Shown piece by piece: positions 28,017 to 36,997 of a DNA stretch of 64,000 nt. Source of the DNA: Psychrobacter lutiphocae DSM 21542 (GTDB lineage: Bacteria; Pseudomonadota; Gammaproteobacteria; Pseudomonadales; Moraxellaceae); assembly GCF_000382145.1 (NCBI RefSeq), contig NZ_KB907625.1, forward strand, positions 1-64,000, read 5' to 3'. The notes under the pieces were generated by a model. That model did no database searches. It was not told the origin of the DNA and saw only the letters and a program-made list of their open reading frames with translations. A program made the position numbers and the translations under genes. Position 1 is the stretch's first letter. Each line of letters begins with the position of its first letter.

Positions 28017-28454
28017 ATGCCACTAGAAGCCGTTGCGATTAACTCATTTGATGCACCAATTATGCGTGAAACTACCCACAAAGATGACCTGCGTGAACGT
28101 ATTGCCAAGCTGTATGATGCTAACGACAATGCCGATATAGGCAACTTAGCAGGTAGTGATGCCATTATGCCACTATTTGAGTCTGCCTTTAAGCGAGGTC
28201 ATCTGATGTATGTGGGTATGTTTAACGACAAGCCTATTGCCGTAGTAGGCTGCTTTGATGACGGTCAAACCGATACCAAGCGACTACAATACCTTGCCAT
28301 ACATCCTGAAAATGTAAATCGTGGTATTGATGCAAAATTTATAAAATTAGTGTATGATGCCGAAGTGAAAAAAGGGGTGCGCCAGTTTATGCCCATAGAT
28401 GCTCTTATTCATCAAATTATGAATGAATATGAGCTAATTCAGGTAAAATCCTAA
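28017..28454 (+). CDS. GNAT-like protein, possibly of the PanZ/PanM group
   Basis: 145 residues. The middle (LMYVGMFNDKPIAVVGCFDD) and following part (LQYLAIHPENVNRGIDAKFIKLVYDAEVKKG) follow the beta4-alpha3 pattern of GNAT acetyltransferases. They resemble PanZ, the acetyl-CoA-sensing activator of PanD maturation, more than ordinary acetyltransferases. This is recognition from memory only. The acetyl-CoA pyrophosphate-binding loop is not the standard Q/RxxGxG/A. GAGAT precedes the ATG. It is a single gene upstream of tRNA-Phe. A function in coenzyme A synthesis is a guess. Confidence 0.5.
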   Translation: MPLEAVAINSFDAPIMRETTHKDDLRERIAKLYDANDNADIGNLAGSDAIMPLFESAFKRGHLMYVGMFNDKPIAVVGCFDDGQTDTKRLQYLAIHPENVNRGIDAKFIKLVYDAEVKKGVRQFMPIDALIHQIMNEYELIQVKS

Positions 28455-28492
28455 TAAAAATCATCTAATTTGATTTATTTTCAAAAAAAGGG

Positions 28493-28521
28493 TTGACAGA
28501 CTCGTAAATATTTAGTTTAAT
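28493..28521 (+). promoter_or_regulatory. Sigma-70-type promoter for tRNA-Phe
   Basis: TTGACA at 28493-28498 and TTTAAT at 28516-28521 with 17 bp between them. The tRNA begins 18 bp after the -10 box. Confidence 0.8.
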
Positions 28522-28538
28522 AGCGACCTCATAAGGAC

Positions 28539-28614
28539 GGCTCGATAGCTCAGTTGGTAGAGCAAAGGATTGAAAATCCTTGTGTCGGCAGTTCGATTCT
28601 GCCTCGAGCCACCA
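28539..28614 (+). tRNA. tRNA-Phe (anticodon GAA)
   Basis: 76 bases including an encoded CCA. The acceptor stem GGCTCGA pairs with TCGAGCC, the D arm is GCTC-AGTTGGTA-GAGC, the anticodon arm AAGGA-TTGAAAA-TCCTT places GAA at 28572-28574, and the T arm carries GTTCGATTC. It has its own promoter and terminator, so it is a single-tRNA unit. Confidence 0.98.
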
Positions 28615-28643
28615 TCTTTATACCGAATTCTGCTTTATTGATT

Positions 28644-28681
28644 AAAAAACCCTCAAGCTATATTAGTTTGAGGGTTTTTTT
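28644..28681 (+). terminator. Terminator after tRNA-Phe
   Basis: AAAAAACCCTCAA faces TTGAGGGTTTTTTT around a 10-11 base loop. It could act in both directions, also ending transcription of the KilA-N remnant on the minus strand. Confidence 0.88.
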
Positions 28682-28710
28682 GTTGCTAATTTAAAGAATA
28701 TCTGATACTT

Positions 28711-29493
28711 TTACTTTTTATCTAACCTTTTTATCGTTGGGCTATTTTCAAGTGTCTTTTTCATTTGTTCAGCTTGTTGCTTTAGTATAAACAATCTTTT
28801 ATCTTGGTTTATTCCTTGCTGTATTAAGGTTGAATTAAGCATTTCAATATTAGCAATAAGTGCATTTTCTAAATAAGAAGCATAATCACGTTGATTACCT
28901 TGTTTTTCAGGGTTTTCCTTCTTCCACTCTGAAGCAGTTTTTCCAAAAACGATGATGTTAAGCATATCTGCCTCAGAAGTGTAATGTTTCCAATGTTCAC
29001 TATCACTAATACCAAATAATAAATTTTGCTGAATGGCATCCGTATGTAATCTATAATTAATTTTAGCTAACTCACGATTTGCTTGCCATTCAACAGAGTT
29101 AAACTGTGCTTCCTGCTCTTTTAAACGCTGAAACTCTTAAATTAAATAAAGCTTAAACTCAGGACTCAGCCATGCTCCAAACTCGAAAGCTATGTCTTTG
29201 TGAGCATAAGTACCACCATAGCGCCCAGCTTTAGCTCTAATCCCTATCGCATTCGTGCGTTCAATAAGCTCTTTAACACTAACTTTAAAACTATTCAGAC
29301 CTGAGTTCATTTTAATTCTTTCCTAAACCCCAATAAATTCAAGTGTGTTTCGATTTCTAAGCCAATCAGAAATAAAAAAATCTCCATCTTTAGCTTTTAA
29401 CATATCTGTTAAGCTTATAAAATCATCATCTTCAATTCTAGATACCGTTATTACAATGTTATTAACTGTAATTTTTCTATTAGCCTTATTCAT
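28711..29493 (-). pseudogene. KilA-N domain protein gene with two in-frame stop codons
   Basis: One frame runs unbroken from ATG at 29493 to the stop at 28711 (260 codons), except for TAG at 29325-29323 (codon 57) and TAA at 29139-29137 (codon 119). The parts read together as a KilA-N protein: FISLTDMLKAKDGDFFISDWLRNRNTLEFIGV-stop-ERIKMNSG, then AGRYGGTYAHKDIAFEFGAW and LSPEFKLYLI-stop-EFQRLKEQE, and a C-terminal part with FGKTASEWKKENPEKQGNQRDYASYLENALIAN. KilA-N proteins are DNA-binding proteins of phages and mobile elements, some taken over by chromosomes. Neither stop fits a known recoding signal, so decay by two point mutations (for example Trp to TAG, Lys to TAA) is likely. Only the last 84 codons remain an intact ORF with a Met start. 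Confidence 0.85.
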
Positions 29494-29639
29494 TAACCTG
29501 CCCTTAATCCATTAAATTATTAATAACTTTAACTCTAGTGTTATCATATCAATAAACTTACATAAAAGATTGTTAATTACTTAGTTCATATATTTCATAT
29601 TTAACTCTTAATAACGACATCATTAATTTAGAGAATCCT

Positions 29640-30335
29640 ATGACTACCCTAAAAAAACAACTGCTTATTTTTGACTTTGATGGGACTTTAATTGACAGTG
29701 TGCCCGATCTAGCTGATGCAGTGAATGATATGCTCAGCACGCTTGGTAAAGAGACCTATCCCATAGCAACTATCCGTAATTGGGTAGGTAATGGCTCAAG
29801 AAAGCTTGTAGAAAGAGCGCTAGTGGGTAATATAGAGGTCAAGGTAGGTCAATTGAGTAAAGAGGAAGCTGACCATGCCGAACACATTTTCTTCGATGCC
29901 TACGCCAAAACTAGTGGTGCCAAAACCGTTGCCTACCCTGGTGTTAAAGACGGTCTTAAACAGCTAAAACTAGCTGGCTTCACCTTAGCTTTAGTTACCA
30001 ACAAACCCATGCGCTTTGTGCCTAAGATTTTGGAGTCATTTGGATGGCAAGACTTATTTGCAGAGGTTTTGGGTGGAGATAGTCTAGCGACTAAAAAACC
30101 TGATCCTGCTCCATTATTGCAGGTGTGTCAGGTTTTGAATATCAGTGCTGAACACGCAGTAATGATAGGTGACTCCAAAAATGATATTGTCGCAGGTCAA
30201 AATGCCAATATGGATACTTTAGGTCTGTCTTACGGGTATAATTACGGCCAAGATATTCGTGATTTGAATCCAACTAAGGCTTTCGATGACTTTCAAAGCT
30301 TGGTGGACTGGATAATGACAAACTATAATACTTAA
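29640..30335 (+). CDS. gph: Phosphoglycolate phosphatase, HAD superfamily
   Basis: A 231-residue HAD hydrolase that probably removes 2-phosphoglycolate from DNA repair or oxygenase side reactions. Motif I is IFDFDGTLIDS, the helical cap follows (DMLSTLGKETYP, WVGNGSRKLVERAL), motif II is LVTNKP, motif III includes KKPDPAPLL, and motif IV is VMIGDSKNDI. Length and cap type match Gph, although other HAD phosphatases of the same class cannot be excluded. The rsmC-like methyltransferase gene follows 54 bp later on the same strand. Confidence 0.88.
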   Translation: MTTLKKQLLIFDFDGTLIDSVPDLADAVNDMLSTLGKETYPIATIRNWVGNGSRKLVERALVGNIEVKVGQLSKEEADHAEHIFFDAYAKTSGAKTVAYPGVKDGLKQLKLAGFTLALVTNKPMRFVPKILESFGWQDLFAEVLGGDSLATKKPDPAPLLQVCQVLNISAEHAVMIGDSKNDIVAGQNANMDTLGLSYGYNYGQDIRDLNPTKAFDDFQSLVDWIMTNYNT

Positions 30336-30389
30336 CGCAACAAATTAACCCTGCTCCAATCAAGCCTATTTAATGTTTAAGGTAATACC

Positions 30390-30998
30390 ATGACCCATAC
30401 TCCTCCCGCTGATTTATTACAAAAAGCTGAACAGTGGCGCAAAGACATCTCCTTCACACAAGAAGTACTCGGCACTCCAATGCAGTTCACCACCACTTGG
30501 GGCATTTTTTCTCCTGAAAAGCTAGATGCTGGCAGTTTAATGCTTCTTGATTATGTGGATTTTCAGCTCGATGACGATTCGATTGATTTGGGCTGTGGCT
30601 ATGGGGTACTTGGCATGACGGCCGCTCGTGAGTGCTCACAAGGTCAACACACCTTAATCGACAAAGACTTTATGGCCGTAGAGTACGCCCGTCGTAACTG
30701 TGCAAAAAACGGCTTAACCAATGTTGATGTGCATTTATCCAATGGCTTTAACCACGTTGATCCAAACAAAGACTTTAGTCTAGTCATGTCTAACTTGCCC
30801 GCCAAAGTGGGTAAAGAGCAGCATTATCTATACTTGCTTGATGCGTATAGCAAGTTACGTACTGGTGGCCGCTTTTATGTGGTGACTATTAATGGATTAC
30901 GTCAGTTTATGAAACGAGCGTTTACCGAAGTCTTTGGAAATGCTGACAAAGTAAAACAAGGTAAAACTTATACCATTACCCGCGCGATAAAAGAATAA
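30390..30998 (+). CDS. RsmC-like class I methyltransferase
   Basis: 202 residues with only the C-terminal, catalytic half of the RsmC/RlmG type. There is a SAM-binding motif DLGCGYGVLGMTAA, an acidic motif II in TLIDKDFMAVEYARRN, and SNLPAKVGKEQHY in place of the N-P-P-F motif of N2-guanine methyltransferases. FTTTWGIFSPEKLDAGS before motif I is typical of the group. E. coli RsmC is about 340 residues because of a second, degenerate domain. The likely substrate is rRNA guanine, but it is untested. AAGG precedes the ATG. Probably cotranscribed with gph. Confidence 0.8.
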   Translation: MTHTPPADLLQKAEQWRKDISFTQEVLGTPMQFTTTWGIFSPEKLDAGSLMLLDYVDFQLDDDSIDLGCGYGVLGMTAARECSQGQHTLIDKDFMAVEYARRNCAKNGLTNVDVHLSNGFNHVDPNKDFSLVMSNLPAKVGKEQHYLYLLDAYSKLRTGGRFYVVTINGLRQFMKRAFTEVFGNADKVKQGKTYTITRAIKE

Positions 30999-31052
30999 TA
31001 AACTTTGTTAAACAGGGTTTAAAAAGCTTTAAAAACTAGCCTGTAATCAGCA

Positions 31053-31096
31053 CAAAAAAAAGAGCAGCCAATATCATGCATTAGCTGCTCTTTTTT
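31053..31096. terminator. Bidirectional terminator between rsmC-like and lptG genes
   Basis: AAAAAAAAGAGCAGC faces GCTGCTCTTTTTT around a ~15-base loop, between two converging genes. TTATATGGCTGTGACTATA directly after it recurs exactly at 53716-53734. Confidence 0.88.
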
Positions 31097-31131
31097 ATAT
31101 GGCTGTGACTATATTTCTTAAAAAACAAGTC

Positions 31132-32412
31132 CTAACCCTGACGCTTAATCAAATATAAACCAAATGCCGTACTGCCTATAATCGGTAATAACACCATTAG
31201 CAAAGGTGATGCTCCTGTCGCAAGAGAGATATAGCCGACCAAATCTTGAAAATAACTAAATAATAAGCCAAAGATTAAAGCGACCACGATACGTAAGCCC
31301 AAACTGTGGGTGCGTAATGAGCCAAACACAAAGGAACCTGCCACCACTACTAACGATAAAATAGCAAGTGGGGACAGTAGCTTTTCCCAAAATGCTACTT
31401 CATGCTCTAATGAGCGTGTGCCTTGAGAAGCGTTAAAGCGCTTGTGTTCATACAACTGAGTTAATGACAAATCATCAGGATGACGGGTCAGCAAATATAC
31501 CGAGCTTGGTGAAATAGGTAAACTGATAATGTCACTTGATTCAGTTTGTGCTGCCACTAATGGCTCATTACCTTGCAGTAAGTCAATAGAGGCATCTTCT
31601 TGATCTACATTTACACTAACTACCTTATCTGCAAGCTTTAAGGTTGTCACATTTTGTAGCTGCCATTGGTAATTAGCAAAATCTTGGCTGGTATTACCCA
31701 ACTGTCTAAAACCAGCTTCTTGTTGCACATTGGCTTGTGGCAAATAAATACCGCCTGTTGCCCTCGATACTGCCGTTAAATTATTGTCTGCATCCAAATA
31801 CCAGCGCTTAACCTCACCAATATTGCCATTAGCATCAGCATAACCAATAAAAATGATGTTGTGGTCAGAGTTAACACCTGATCCATCACCACTTCTGGTG
31901 TCTGGTGTTTTTTGTATCGTCCAATAGCCATGAACAGAGGATAATAAAGCAGTGGCTTCAGGCTTACGAATTTGACTGGCTTTTAAATTGGTTTCTGGCA
32001 ATACATATTGGTTAATAGCCAACGCTAATACCACAAACAAAATCGCAGGCTGTAACACCCAACCAATAATACGGTAGATACTCATCCCTACCGCACGCAT
32101 AACAATCAGCTCAGAGTTATTCGCTAGTAGCCCTAAGCCTATAACAGCTCCAAGCAATGCCCCAGTCGGTGTAAACTGCTCCAAAAAGTAAGGTGAACGG
32201 TAGGCAATATAAGTTAAGGCATCGACATAAGTATAACTATCAGTGATGTTATCAAGCTCAGACAGATAAGAAAAAATTATCTGTAATGCACTTAGCCCAA
32301 TAACTGAAAATAGCATGGCATATAGCGCATTTTTTTTGACATAGCGTGACAGTAATTTACCGGCATTCACTTGTTTCAATGTGGTGGCACGGCCAGATTT
32401 AAGCTGCTTCAT
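31132..32412 (-). CDS. lptG: LPS export ABC transporter permease LptG
   Basis: LptG pairs with LptF and the ATPase LptB to extract lipopolysaccharide from the inner membrane. It has 426 residues, against about 360 in E. coli. Transmembrane helices 1-3 (ALYAMLFSVIGLSALQIIF, YRSPYFLEQFTPTGALLGAVIGLG) and the coupling segment NNSELIVMRAVGMSIYRI are followed by a periplasmic jellyroll domain, enlarged here with Asn/Asp-rich stretches, and by three C-terminal helices. Its start overlaps the lptF stop by 4 bp, so the two are translationally coupled. lptB is not nearby. Confidence 0.95.
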   Translation of the reverse strand: MKQLKSGRATTLKQVNAGKLLSRYVKKNALYAMLFSVIGLSALQIIFSYLSELDNITDSYTYVDALTYIAYRSPYFLEQFTPTGALLGAVIGLGLLANNSELIVMRAVGMSIYRIIGWVLQPAILFVVLALAINQYVLPETNLKASQIRKPEATALLSSVHGYWTIQKTPDTRSGDGSGVNSDHNIIFIGYADANGNIGEVKRWYLDADNNLTAVSRATGGIYLPQANVQQEAGFRQLGNTSQDFANYQWQLQNVTTLKLADKVVSVNVDQEDASIDLLQGNEPLVAAQTESSDIISLPISPSSVYLLTRHPDDLSLTQLYEHKRFNASQGTRSLEHEVAFWEKLLSPLAILSLVVVAGSFVFGSLRTHSLGLRIVVALIFGLLFSYFQDLVGYISLATGASPLLMVLLPIIGSTAFGLYLIKRQG

Positions 32413-33872
32413 GACCGACCTCCTGTATGTGTTTTATCATGTGGTGTATTATTTTGAATACTGCGCTGTCCCAATCTAAAGCGAACTCTATGATGAATAC
32501 GGCTCGCCCAGTTGAAATATAGTGCCAACACCATAAAGGCAACAATGACCAGTGGATAACTAACCACTGAGACACTGCCTTTTGTCACCGCATTTTTTAA
32601 AGAAATAATGACCAGCGCACAGCTGGCAAAAATCATAATAGCTGGCAATAGCCTTAACCAGCGTCCTTGTCTTGGACGCACTTGCGCCAAAGGCACTGCC
32701 AACATAGGCGCAATAATCATCAACCAAGGTAGCGATAAGCGATAACCTAGCTCAGCTTGTGCCGCCAATATTTGTTGTTGAGCCTGCACTGGCATCTGGT
32801 TACTACCAGCATCTCTTGCTTGATCTGTTGCAGCTAATGACAGTTGCTGCCCCGTTGCCGCTTGCCATAAGATAGGTAGTGATAAAGTGGCAACATTATC
32901 CTCAGTAATAACATCTTTGGGTGGTTGATGCAGGCTGATACGATAGCGCTCAAAGCTAATCTGATTATAGACCAGACTATCAGCACCTACTTCATAACGC
33001 CGACCTTGATACAAGTCTAGCTGGATGCTACTGCTGGTTTCTCTATCACCCACTTGCACTGCACGCTTGGCTAATACAATCACATCTCGTGCTTTCGGAC
33101 CATCAACCGTTATTCCTTGTTGCTCTTTTTGGACGGTAGCGACTGGATTGGTCAATGCTGTGATGGCTTTATCTTCTAATGACAGCAGCTGTTCGCCATC
33201 ATCCCGCTCAGCCTTTGTCTGTATTTCTCCTGTATTTTGTGTCTGTACAGCTACCTCTGGAGTCTCAGTTTCTGGCTCCGATAGAATATCTGACAAGTCA
33301 GGATTATTCTGCACCTCTTTTTCACTGGCCGTTTGGATTAAGATCACATCTTCTAACTCAGTTCTATCCTCATTCATACTACCAACATATAAATGATAAT
33401 CATCACTGCTGATAAAAGACTGTGGACGAATCAGATCAAAAGCACTACTGACTGACTGCTGTTGCCAGATGTTATCTGCACTTCTAACTCCCCAAGGCTT
33501 GCCGTACAGAGACAACCCAGCTTCAACAACGAACAGCAAGAAGATTAACGGAGTAATTAACCGTGCCAATCGACCACGGGAGATACCACTACTATTTAGC
33601 ACAGCCATCTCATGATCTACATATAAGCGCCCAAATACCAACATTAGGCCAATAAAAAATGACAGAGGCAGTACCAGCTCTAAAAAGTAAGGCAGGTTAT
33701 AACCAATAATAGTAAACAGCAGTCCCACATCTAAGCGACCTTCAGCGGCCAAACCAAAATAGCGGATCATGCGCCCGCCCAAAAGTAATACCACCAAAAA
33801 CCCCAACACCAAAGCGGTAGTTGAAGCAACTTGTCGGGTCATGTATCGGCGTAGAATCACAGGCAAACTCAA
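32409..33872 (-). CDS. lptF: LPS export ABC transporter permease LptF
   Basis: 487 residues, well above the ~366 of E. coli. The N-terminal membrane half is standard: RRYMTRQVASTTALVLGFLV, YNLPYFLELVLPLSFFIGLMLVFGRLY and a coupling helix MAVLNSSGISRGRLARLI. The extra length lies in the periplasmic domain around residues 185-245, which is Glu/Thr/Gln-rich (SEPETETPEVAVQTQ). The C-terminal helices (LSLPWLMIIAPMLAVPLAQV and others) close the protein. It is divergent from pepA, the usual neighbour in gammaproteobacteria, but 935 bp of repeat-rich DNA now separate them. Confidence 0.95.
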   Translation of the reverse strand: MSLPVILRRYMTRQVASTTALVLGFLVVLLLGGRMIRYFGLAAEGRLDVGLLFTIIGYNLPYFLELVLPLSFFIGLMLVFGRLYVDHEMAVLNSSGISRGRLARLITPLIFLLFVVEAGLSLYGKPWGVRSADNIWQQQSVSSAFDLIRPQSFISSDDYHLYVGSMNEDRTELEDVILIQTASEKEVQNNPDLSDILSEPETETPEVAVQTQNTGEIQTKAERDDGEQLLSLEDKAITALTNPVATVQKEQQGITVDGPKARDVIVLAKRAVQVGDRETSSSIQLDLYQGRRYEVGADSLVYNQISFERYRISLHQPPKDVITEDNVATLSLPILWQAATGQQLSLAATDQARDAGSNQMPVQAQQQILAAQAELGYRLSLPWLMIIAPMLAVPLAQVRPRQGRWLRLLPAIMIFASCALVIISLKNAVTKGSVSVVSYPLVIVAFMVLALYFNWASRIHHRVRFRLGQRSIQNNTPHDKTHTGGRS

Positions 33873-33991
33873 ATTATAAGCGGGTTAAATCGACACGATT
33901 GAATATAATAAACATATATCAACTCAAGACGATAATTTTAACAAAGACTATACAGCAAATCATTACAGATTATCTATTTGACATCACTGAC

Positions 33992-34260
33992 TAGGGTCTG
34001 TTGAACTTTCAAACATTAGGACTGCTGATAGCTAAAATTGTTCTAAACTAGGCGCAAATCGACGATAATGTCTAGACCTTAGCTAGATTTGTAACGCCGT
34101 TTAGGGCAATTTTAGCATCAGCCCTGCGGGGCGGGACTCTTTTTTGCCAATAGTTTGTGAAATTTTCTAACTTAGAATGACTAAGTATCCAAAATTTCAC
34201 TGCATATTGACTAAAAAATAGTCACCGCCAGTTACATATTTGAATGTTCAACAGACCCTA
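33992..34260. mobile_element. MITE-like element, TAGGGTCTGTTGAAC ends, copy 1
   Basis: 269 bp with inverted ends TAGGGTCTGTTGAACTTTCA and, inverted at the right, TAGGGTCTGTTGAACATTCA. TA at each outer edge could be the target duplication. No transposase is encoded. Ends and TA target recall IS5/IS427-group elements, as an inference only. Inside, GACTGCTGATAGCTAAAAT recurs exactly beyond the hisF stop at 7868-7886. Confidence 0.85.
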
Positions 34261-34374
34261 ATCAACGCGTATTATAATCGTAAGCAGGCTCACGATGATA
34301 GTCATATTCAGTGTAAGATATCCTAGCATGTTTTAATACTAGCATGTTCTGATAAGGTCAAGTGTTTATGACAA

Positions 34375-34446
34375 ACGATTGGTTTAAGACATACGATAGG
34401 TTTAAGACACACGATTGGTTTAAGACACACGATAGTTGAAAGACAC
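34375..34446. repeat. Four tandem 18-bp repeats
   Basis: ACGATTGGTTTAAGACAC and close variants occur four times head to tail; the last copy is the most divergent. Confidence 0.9.
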
Positions 34447-34559
34447 TATTATTGCAGCCATATAAAGTATTGCAGCCATCTAAAGTGGCATAAGTAATAA
34501 ATAACGTACATGGCTAATGCACCTACTCTTATCTGAGTGCTTGCGTCACTACATTTTTA

Positions 34560-34619
34560 TAGGTAACGAGTCTTTGTTTGTAGGTAACGAGTCTTTGTTT
34601 GTAGGTAACGAGTCTTTGC
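34560..34619. repeat. Three tandem 21-bp repeats
   Basis: The unit begins TAGGTAACGAGTCTTTG and ends TTTG. Copies 1 and 2 are identical and copy 3 is cut after 18 bases. Confidence 0.9.
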
Positions 34620-34807
34620 AAACCTGAACCTTTACACATATCGACAGCCGACAGCTTAGACCAATGCGCCCACAGCTTAATCCAATATGTTAGACTATAA
34701 GCCATCCCAAAAGAATATAACAGGCAAGATGCAACAAAACGCAATCCTGCCAAACTTAATGTTTAACTTACTAGTTTTCATTTTTTCATTCTAATAAAGG
34801 AATAATT

Positions 34808-36436
34808 ATGAGCTTAACTCTTTCTGTTAGCAAAAAACTACCAAAACTGACTTCAAAAAAAAGACTTAAAAAGAACCAATCTCAAAATATCAGCACACAG
34901 TGCCTTGCCGTTTTTGTTGATGACAATGCAAACGTGCTAGGCAACACAAAAGAGCTTGCACCCTACCAGCAGCGTATTGACGCCCTAATTGAAGCCTCCA
35001 ACTTTGAAGGTAAAGTGGGGCAAATCGTTGCCGACTATGCACTGGCAGTTGATAACAAAAAAGCGCCATTACAACTATTATTAGTCGGTGTCGGCACAGT
35101 TACTAAACTAAACGCAAGTAACCTTCAAAAAATAGCCACTGCACTTTGCAAAGCCACTCAACAGCGTGTCAGCGACCTAGTGGTGGTTATCGGCGATACA
35201 CTGACAGATGACAGCACACAACAGTTTGCGCTTAGTCTATTAAATGCCAGCTACCGTTTTGATAAATATAAATCAGAAAGTACAAAAGTGACCTTAAACC
35301 AAGTAACCTTGGTTGCCAACATCGAGCAAGCGGTCATTGACTATGTTACGGCTATTTATAGTGGTCAATCACTGGCTCGTGATGTCGCTAATGAGCCTGG
35401 TAATATCTGCTTTCCAGAATATATGGCAGAGCAAGCCAAAGCATTACAACAAGCCTATCCAGAGCTATTGAAAGTAACGGTAATTGGTGAAAGTGAAATG
35501 CAAGAGCTAGGCATGAACTGCTTCTTGGCAGTATCTCGTGGCTCTGAACGTGAAGGTCAATTAGTTATCCTTGAGTATCAAGGTAAAAATCGACTTGCCG
35601 AAAGCAAAGCGCAAACATCAGGACTGGCAGACACACTTGCTAGCAACCTAAAAGTAGTGGCCGACAAGTTACCAAAAAAACCTGCCAAAACAAAATCAAC
35701 TACGCAAAATACAGATAGCGATGCCCCTATTGTCCTAGTTGGTAAAGGCGTGACCTTTGATACTGGTGGTATCTCGCTAAAACCAGCTGCCGCAATGGAT
35801 GAGATGAAGTTTGATATGGGAGGATCAGCATCTGTATTAGGTACAATCAAAGCTTTATGTGAAGCCCGTCTGCCCATCAACGTTGTTGGTGCGCTAGCCT
35901 GTGCCGAAAATATGCCATCAGGTAATGCCACACGTCCAGGAGACATTGTGACCGCCATGAATGGTAAAAGCGTAGAAATTCTAAATACAGATGCTGAGGG
36001 TCGCTTGGTATTAGCAGACACCCTTTGCTATGTACAACGCTACAACCCAAGCGCCATTATAGATGTCGCAACACTCACTGGTGCCTGTGTTGTTGCTCTA
36101 GGACACGTTCGCTCTGGTGTATTTAGTAACGATGAGGACTTGTTATTTGAGCTTGAAAATGCCAGTTCTCAATCAGGTGACTTGATCTGGCACATGCCAT
36201 TAGATGATGACTATCAAAGCCAACTTGACTCATCAGTTGCAGATATGCAGAACATCGGTGGCCGTGATGCTGGTGCAGTTACTGCTGCTTGCTTCTTATC
36301 ACGCTTCATTGAAGAAGGTCAGGCGTGGGCACACTTAGATATTGCTGGTACTGCTTGGAAGTCAGGTAAAGAAAAAGGCGCCACAGGCCGTCCTGTACCA
36401 CTGTTTTTACAGTATCTTAAAAACAACATCGCTTAA
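34808..36436 (+). CDS. pepA: Leucyl aminopeptidase (cytosol aminopeptidase)
   Basis: PepA is a hexameric two-metal M17 aminopeptidase; in E. coli it also binds DNA in Xer recombination and carAB control. The 542 residues have the N-terminal macro-like domain and the catalytic domain from about 190. Active-site segments are VLVGKGVTFDTGGISLKPAAA, MKFDMGGSAS and the signature NTDAEGRLVLAD near 393-404. GGRDAGAVTAACFLSRF and HLDIAGTAWK complete the pattern. An insertion at about 275-300 is Lys/Thr/Ser-rich (KKPAKTKSTTQNTDSD). AAGGA precedes the ATG. It is followed by holC after 15 bp, the usual pair. Confidence 0.97.
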   Translation: MSLTLSVSKKLPKLTSKKRLKKNQSQNISTQCLAVFVDDNANVLGNTKELAPYQQRIDALIEASNFEGKVGQIVADYALAVDNKKAPLQLLLVGVGTVTKLNASNLQKIATALCKATQQRVSDLVVVIGDTLTDDSTQQFALSLLNASYRFDKYKSESTKVTLNQVTLVANIEQAVIDYVTAIYSGQSLARDVANEPGNICFPEYMAEQAKALQQAYPELLKVTVIGESEMQELGMNCFLAVSRGSEREGQLVILEYQGKNRLAESKAQTSGLADTLASNLKVVADKLPKKPAKTKSTTQNTDSDAPIVLVGKGVTFDTGGISLKPAAAMDEMKFDMGGSASVLGTIKALCEARLPINVVGALACAENMPSGNATRPGDIVTAMNGKSVEILNTDAEGRLVLADTLCYVQRYNPSAIIDVATLTGACVVALGHVRSGVFSNDEDLLFELENASSQSGDLIWHMPLDDDYQSQLDSSVADMQNIGGRDAGAVTAACFLSRFIEEGQAWAHLDIAGTAWKSGKEKGATGRPVPLFLQYLKNNIA

Positions 36437-36451
36437 TGACTACTCTCATTA

Positions 36452-36997
36452 ATGATGCAAATTAACTTTTATATATTAGGTGAGCGTTATGCACTAAATA
36501 GCGCCAACACCGACACCGCTTCAGATCCCCAGCTATCGCAGGCGGATTCTGAAGCGGTGCTTCTATTTGTGTGCAAACTTATCCAAACAGCTGTTAAAAA
36601 AAGTGAGCACAGCTTAGTGGTAGTCGATGACCAACCAGAGCGCTTACAGCTATTAGATACCCTGTTATGGACTTTTGATACCACCAGCTTTATCCCTCAT
36701 GAGCTTATCGTGGCAAACACCACAAGCACTGCCTTATTGTCTGCTCCCGTCACTCTACTGTCACAAATGCCTCATGGCTTTGATGGCGTAATCCTTAATC
36801 TTGGGAGCAGTCCCTTGCCTATATTCACTCAACAATCCTCATCCACTCCAGCCTTAAATGCTAAAAAAACAGCCATCCTTCCTGAACGAGTATTAGAAAT
36901 TATTTCACCTGATTCAGTGAGCAAAGAGCAAGGACGACAAAAATACCGCACTTATCGAGATTTGGGCTTTACCCTAATGCACTACAAAATCGACTAG
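36452..36997 (+). CDS. holC: DNA polymerase III subunit chi
   Basis: HolC links the clamp loader to single-stranded DNA-binding protein. Recognised by the N-terminal INFYILG, VCKLIQTAVKKSEHSLVVVDDQPERLQLLDTLLW with the chi pattern, DTTSFIPHEL, and the C-terminal YRTYRDLGFTLMHYKI. It has 181 residues (E. coli 147); the extra length lies in Ser/Thr-rich segments at about 20-30 and 125-135. The start could be either of two consecutive ATGs. It follows pepA by 15 bp. The stop codon TAG is the first three bases of a 15-bp tandem array. Confidence 0.88.
   Translation: MMQINFYILGERYALNSANTDTASDPQLSQADSEAVLLFVCKLIQTAVKKSEHSLVVVDDQPERLQLLDTLLWTFDTTSFIPHELIVANTTSTALLSAPVTLLSQMPHGFDGVILNLGSSPLPIFTQQSSSTPALNAKKTAILPERVLEIISPDSVSKEQGRQKYRTYRDLGFTLMHYKID

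Larger units (their letters stand above)
33873..34807. other. Repeat-filled divergent region between lptF and pepA
   Basis: 935 bp without a credible gene. It contains a MITE-like element (33992-34260), a 4-copy 18-bp array (34375-34446) and a 3-copy 21-bp array (34560-34619). Both divergent promoters must lie here. A 74-codon minus-strand ORF over the second array is an artefact of the repeats. Confidence 0.7.

Noticed and set aside
28539-28614. Prophage attachment site at tRNA-Phe
   Set aside because: I found no duplicate of the tRNA 3' end in the following kilobase and no integrase gene.
28711-29493. Programmed stop-codon readthrough in the KilA-N gene
   Set aside because: Two different stop codons (TAG and TAA) with no visible recoding signal make simple gene decay more likely.
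34529-34753. 74-codon minus-strand ORF before pepA
   Set aside because: Its repeated RLVTYKQ segment is only the translation of the 21-bp tandem array.
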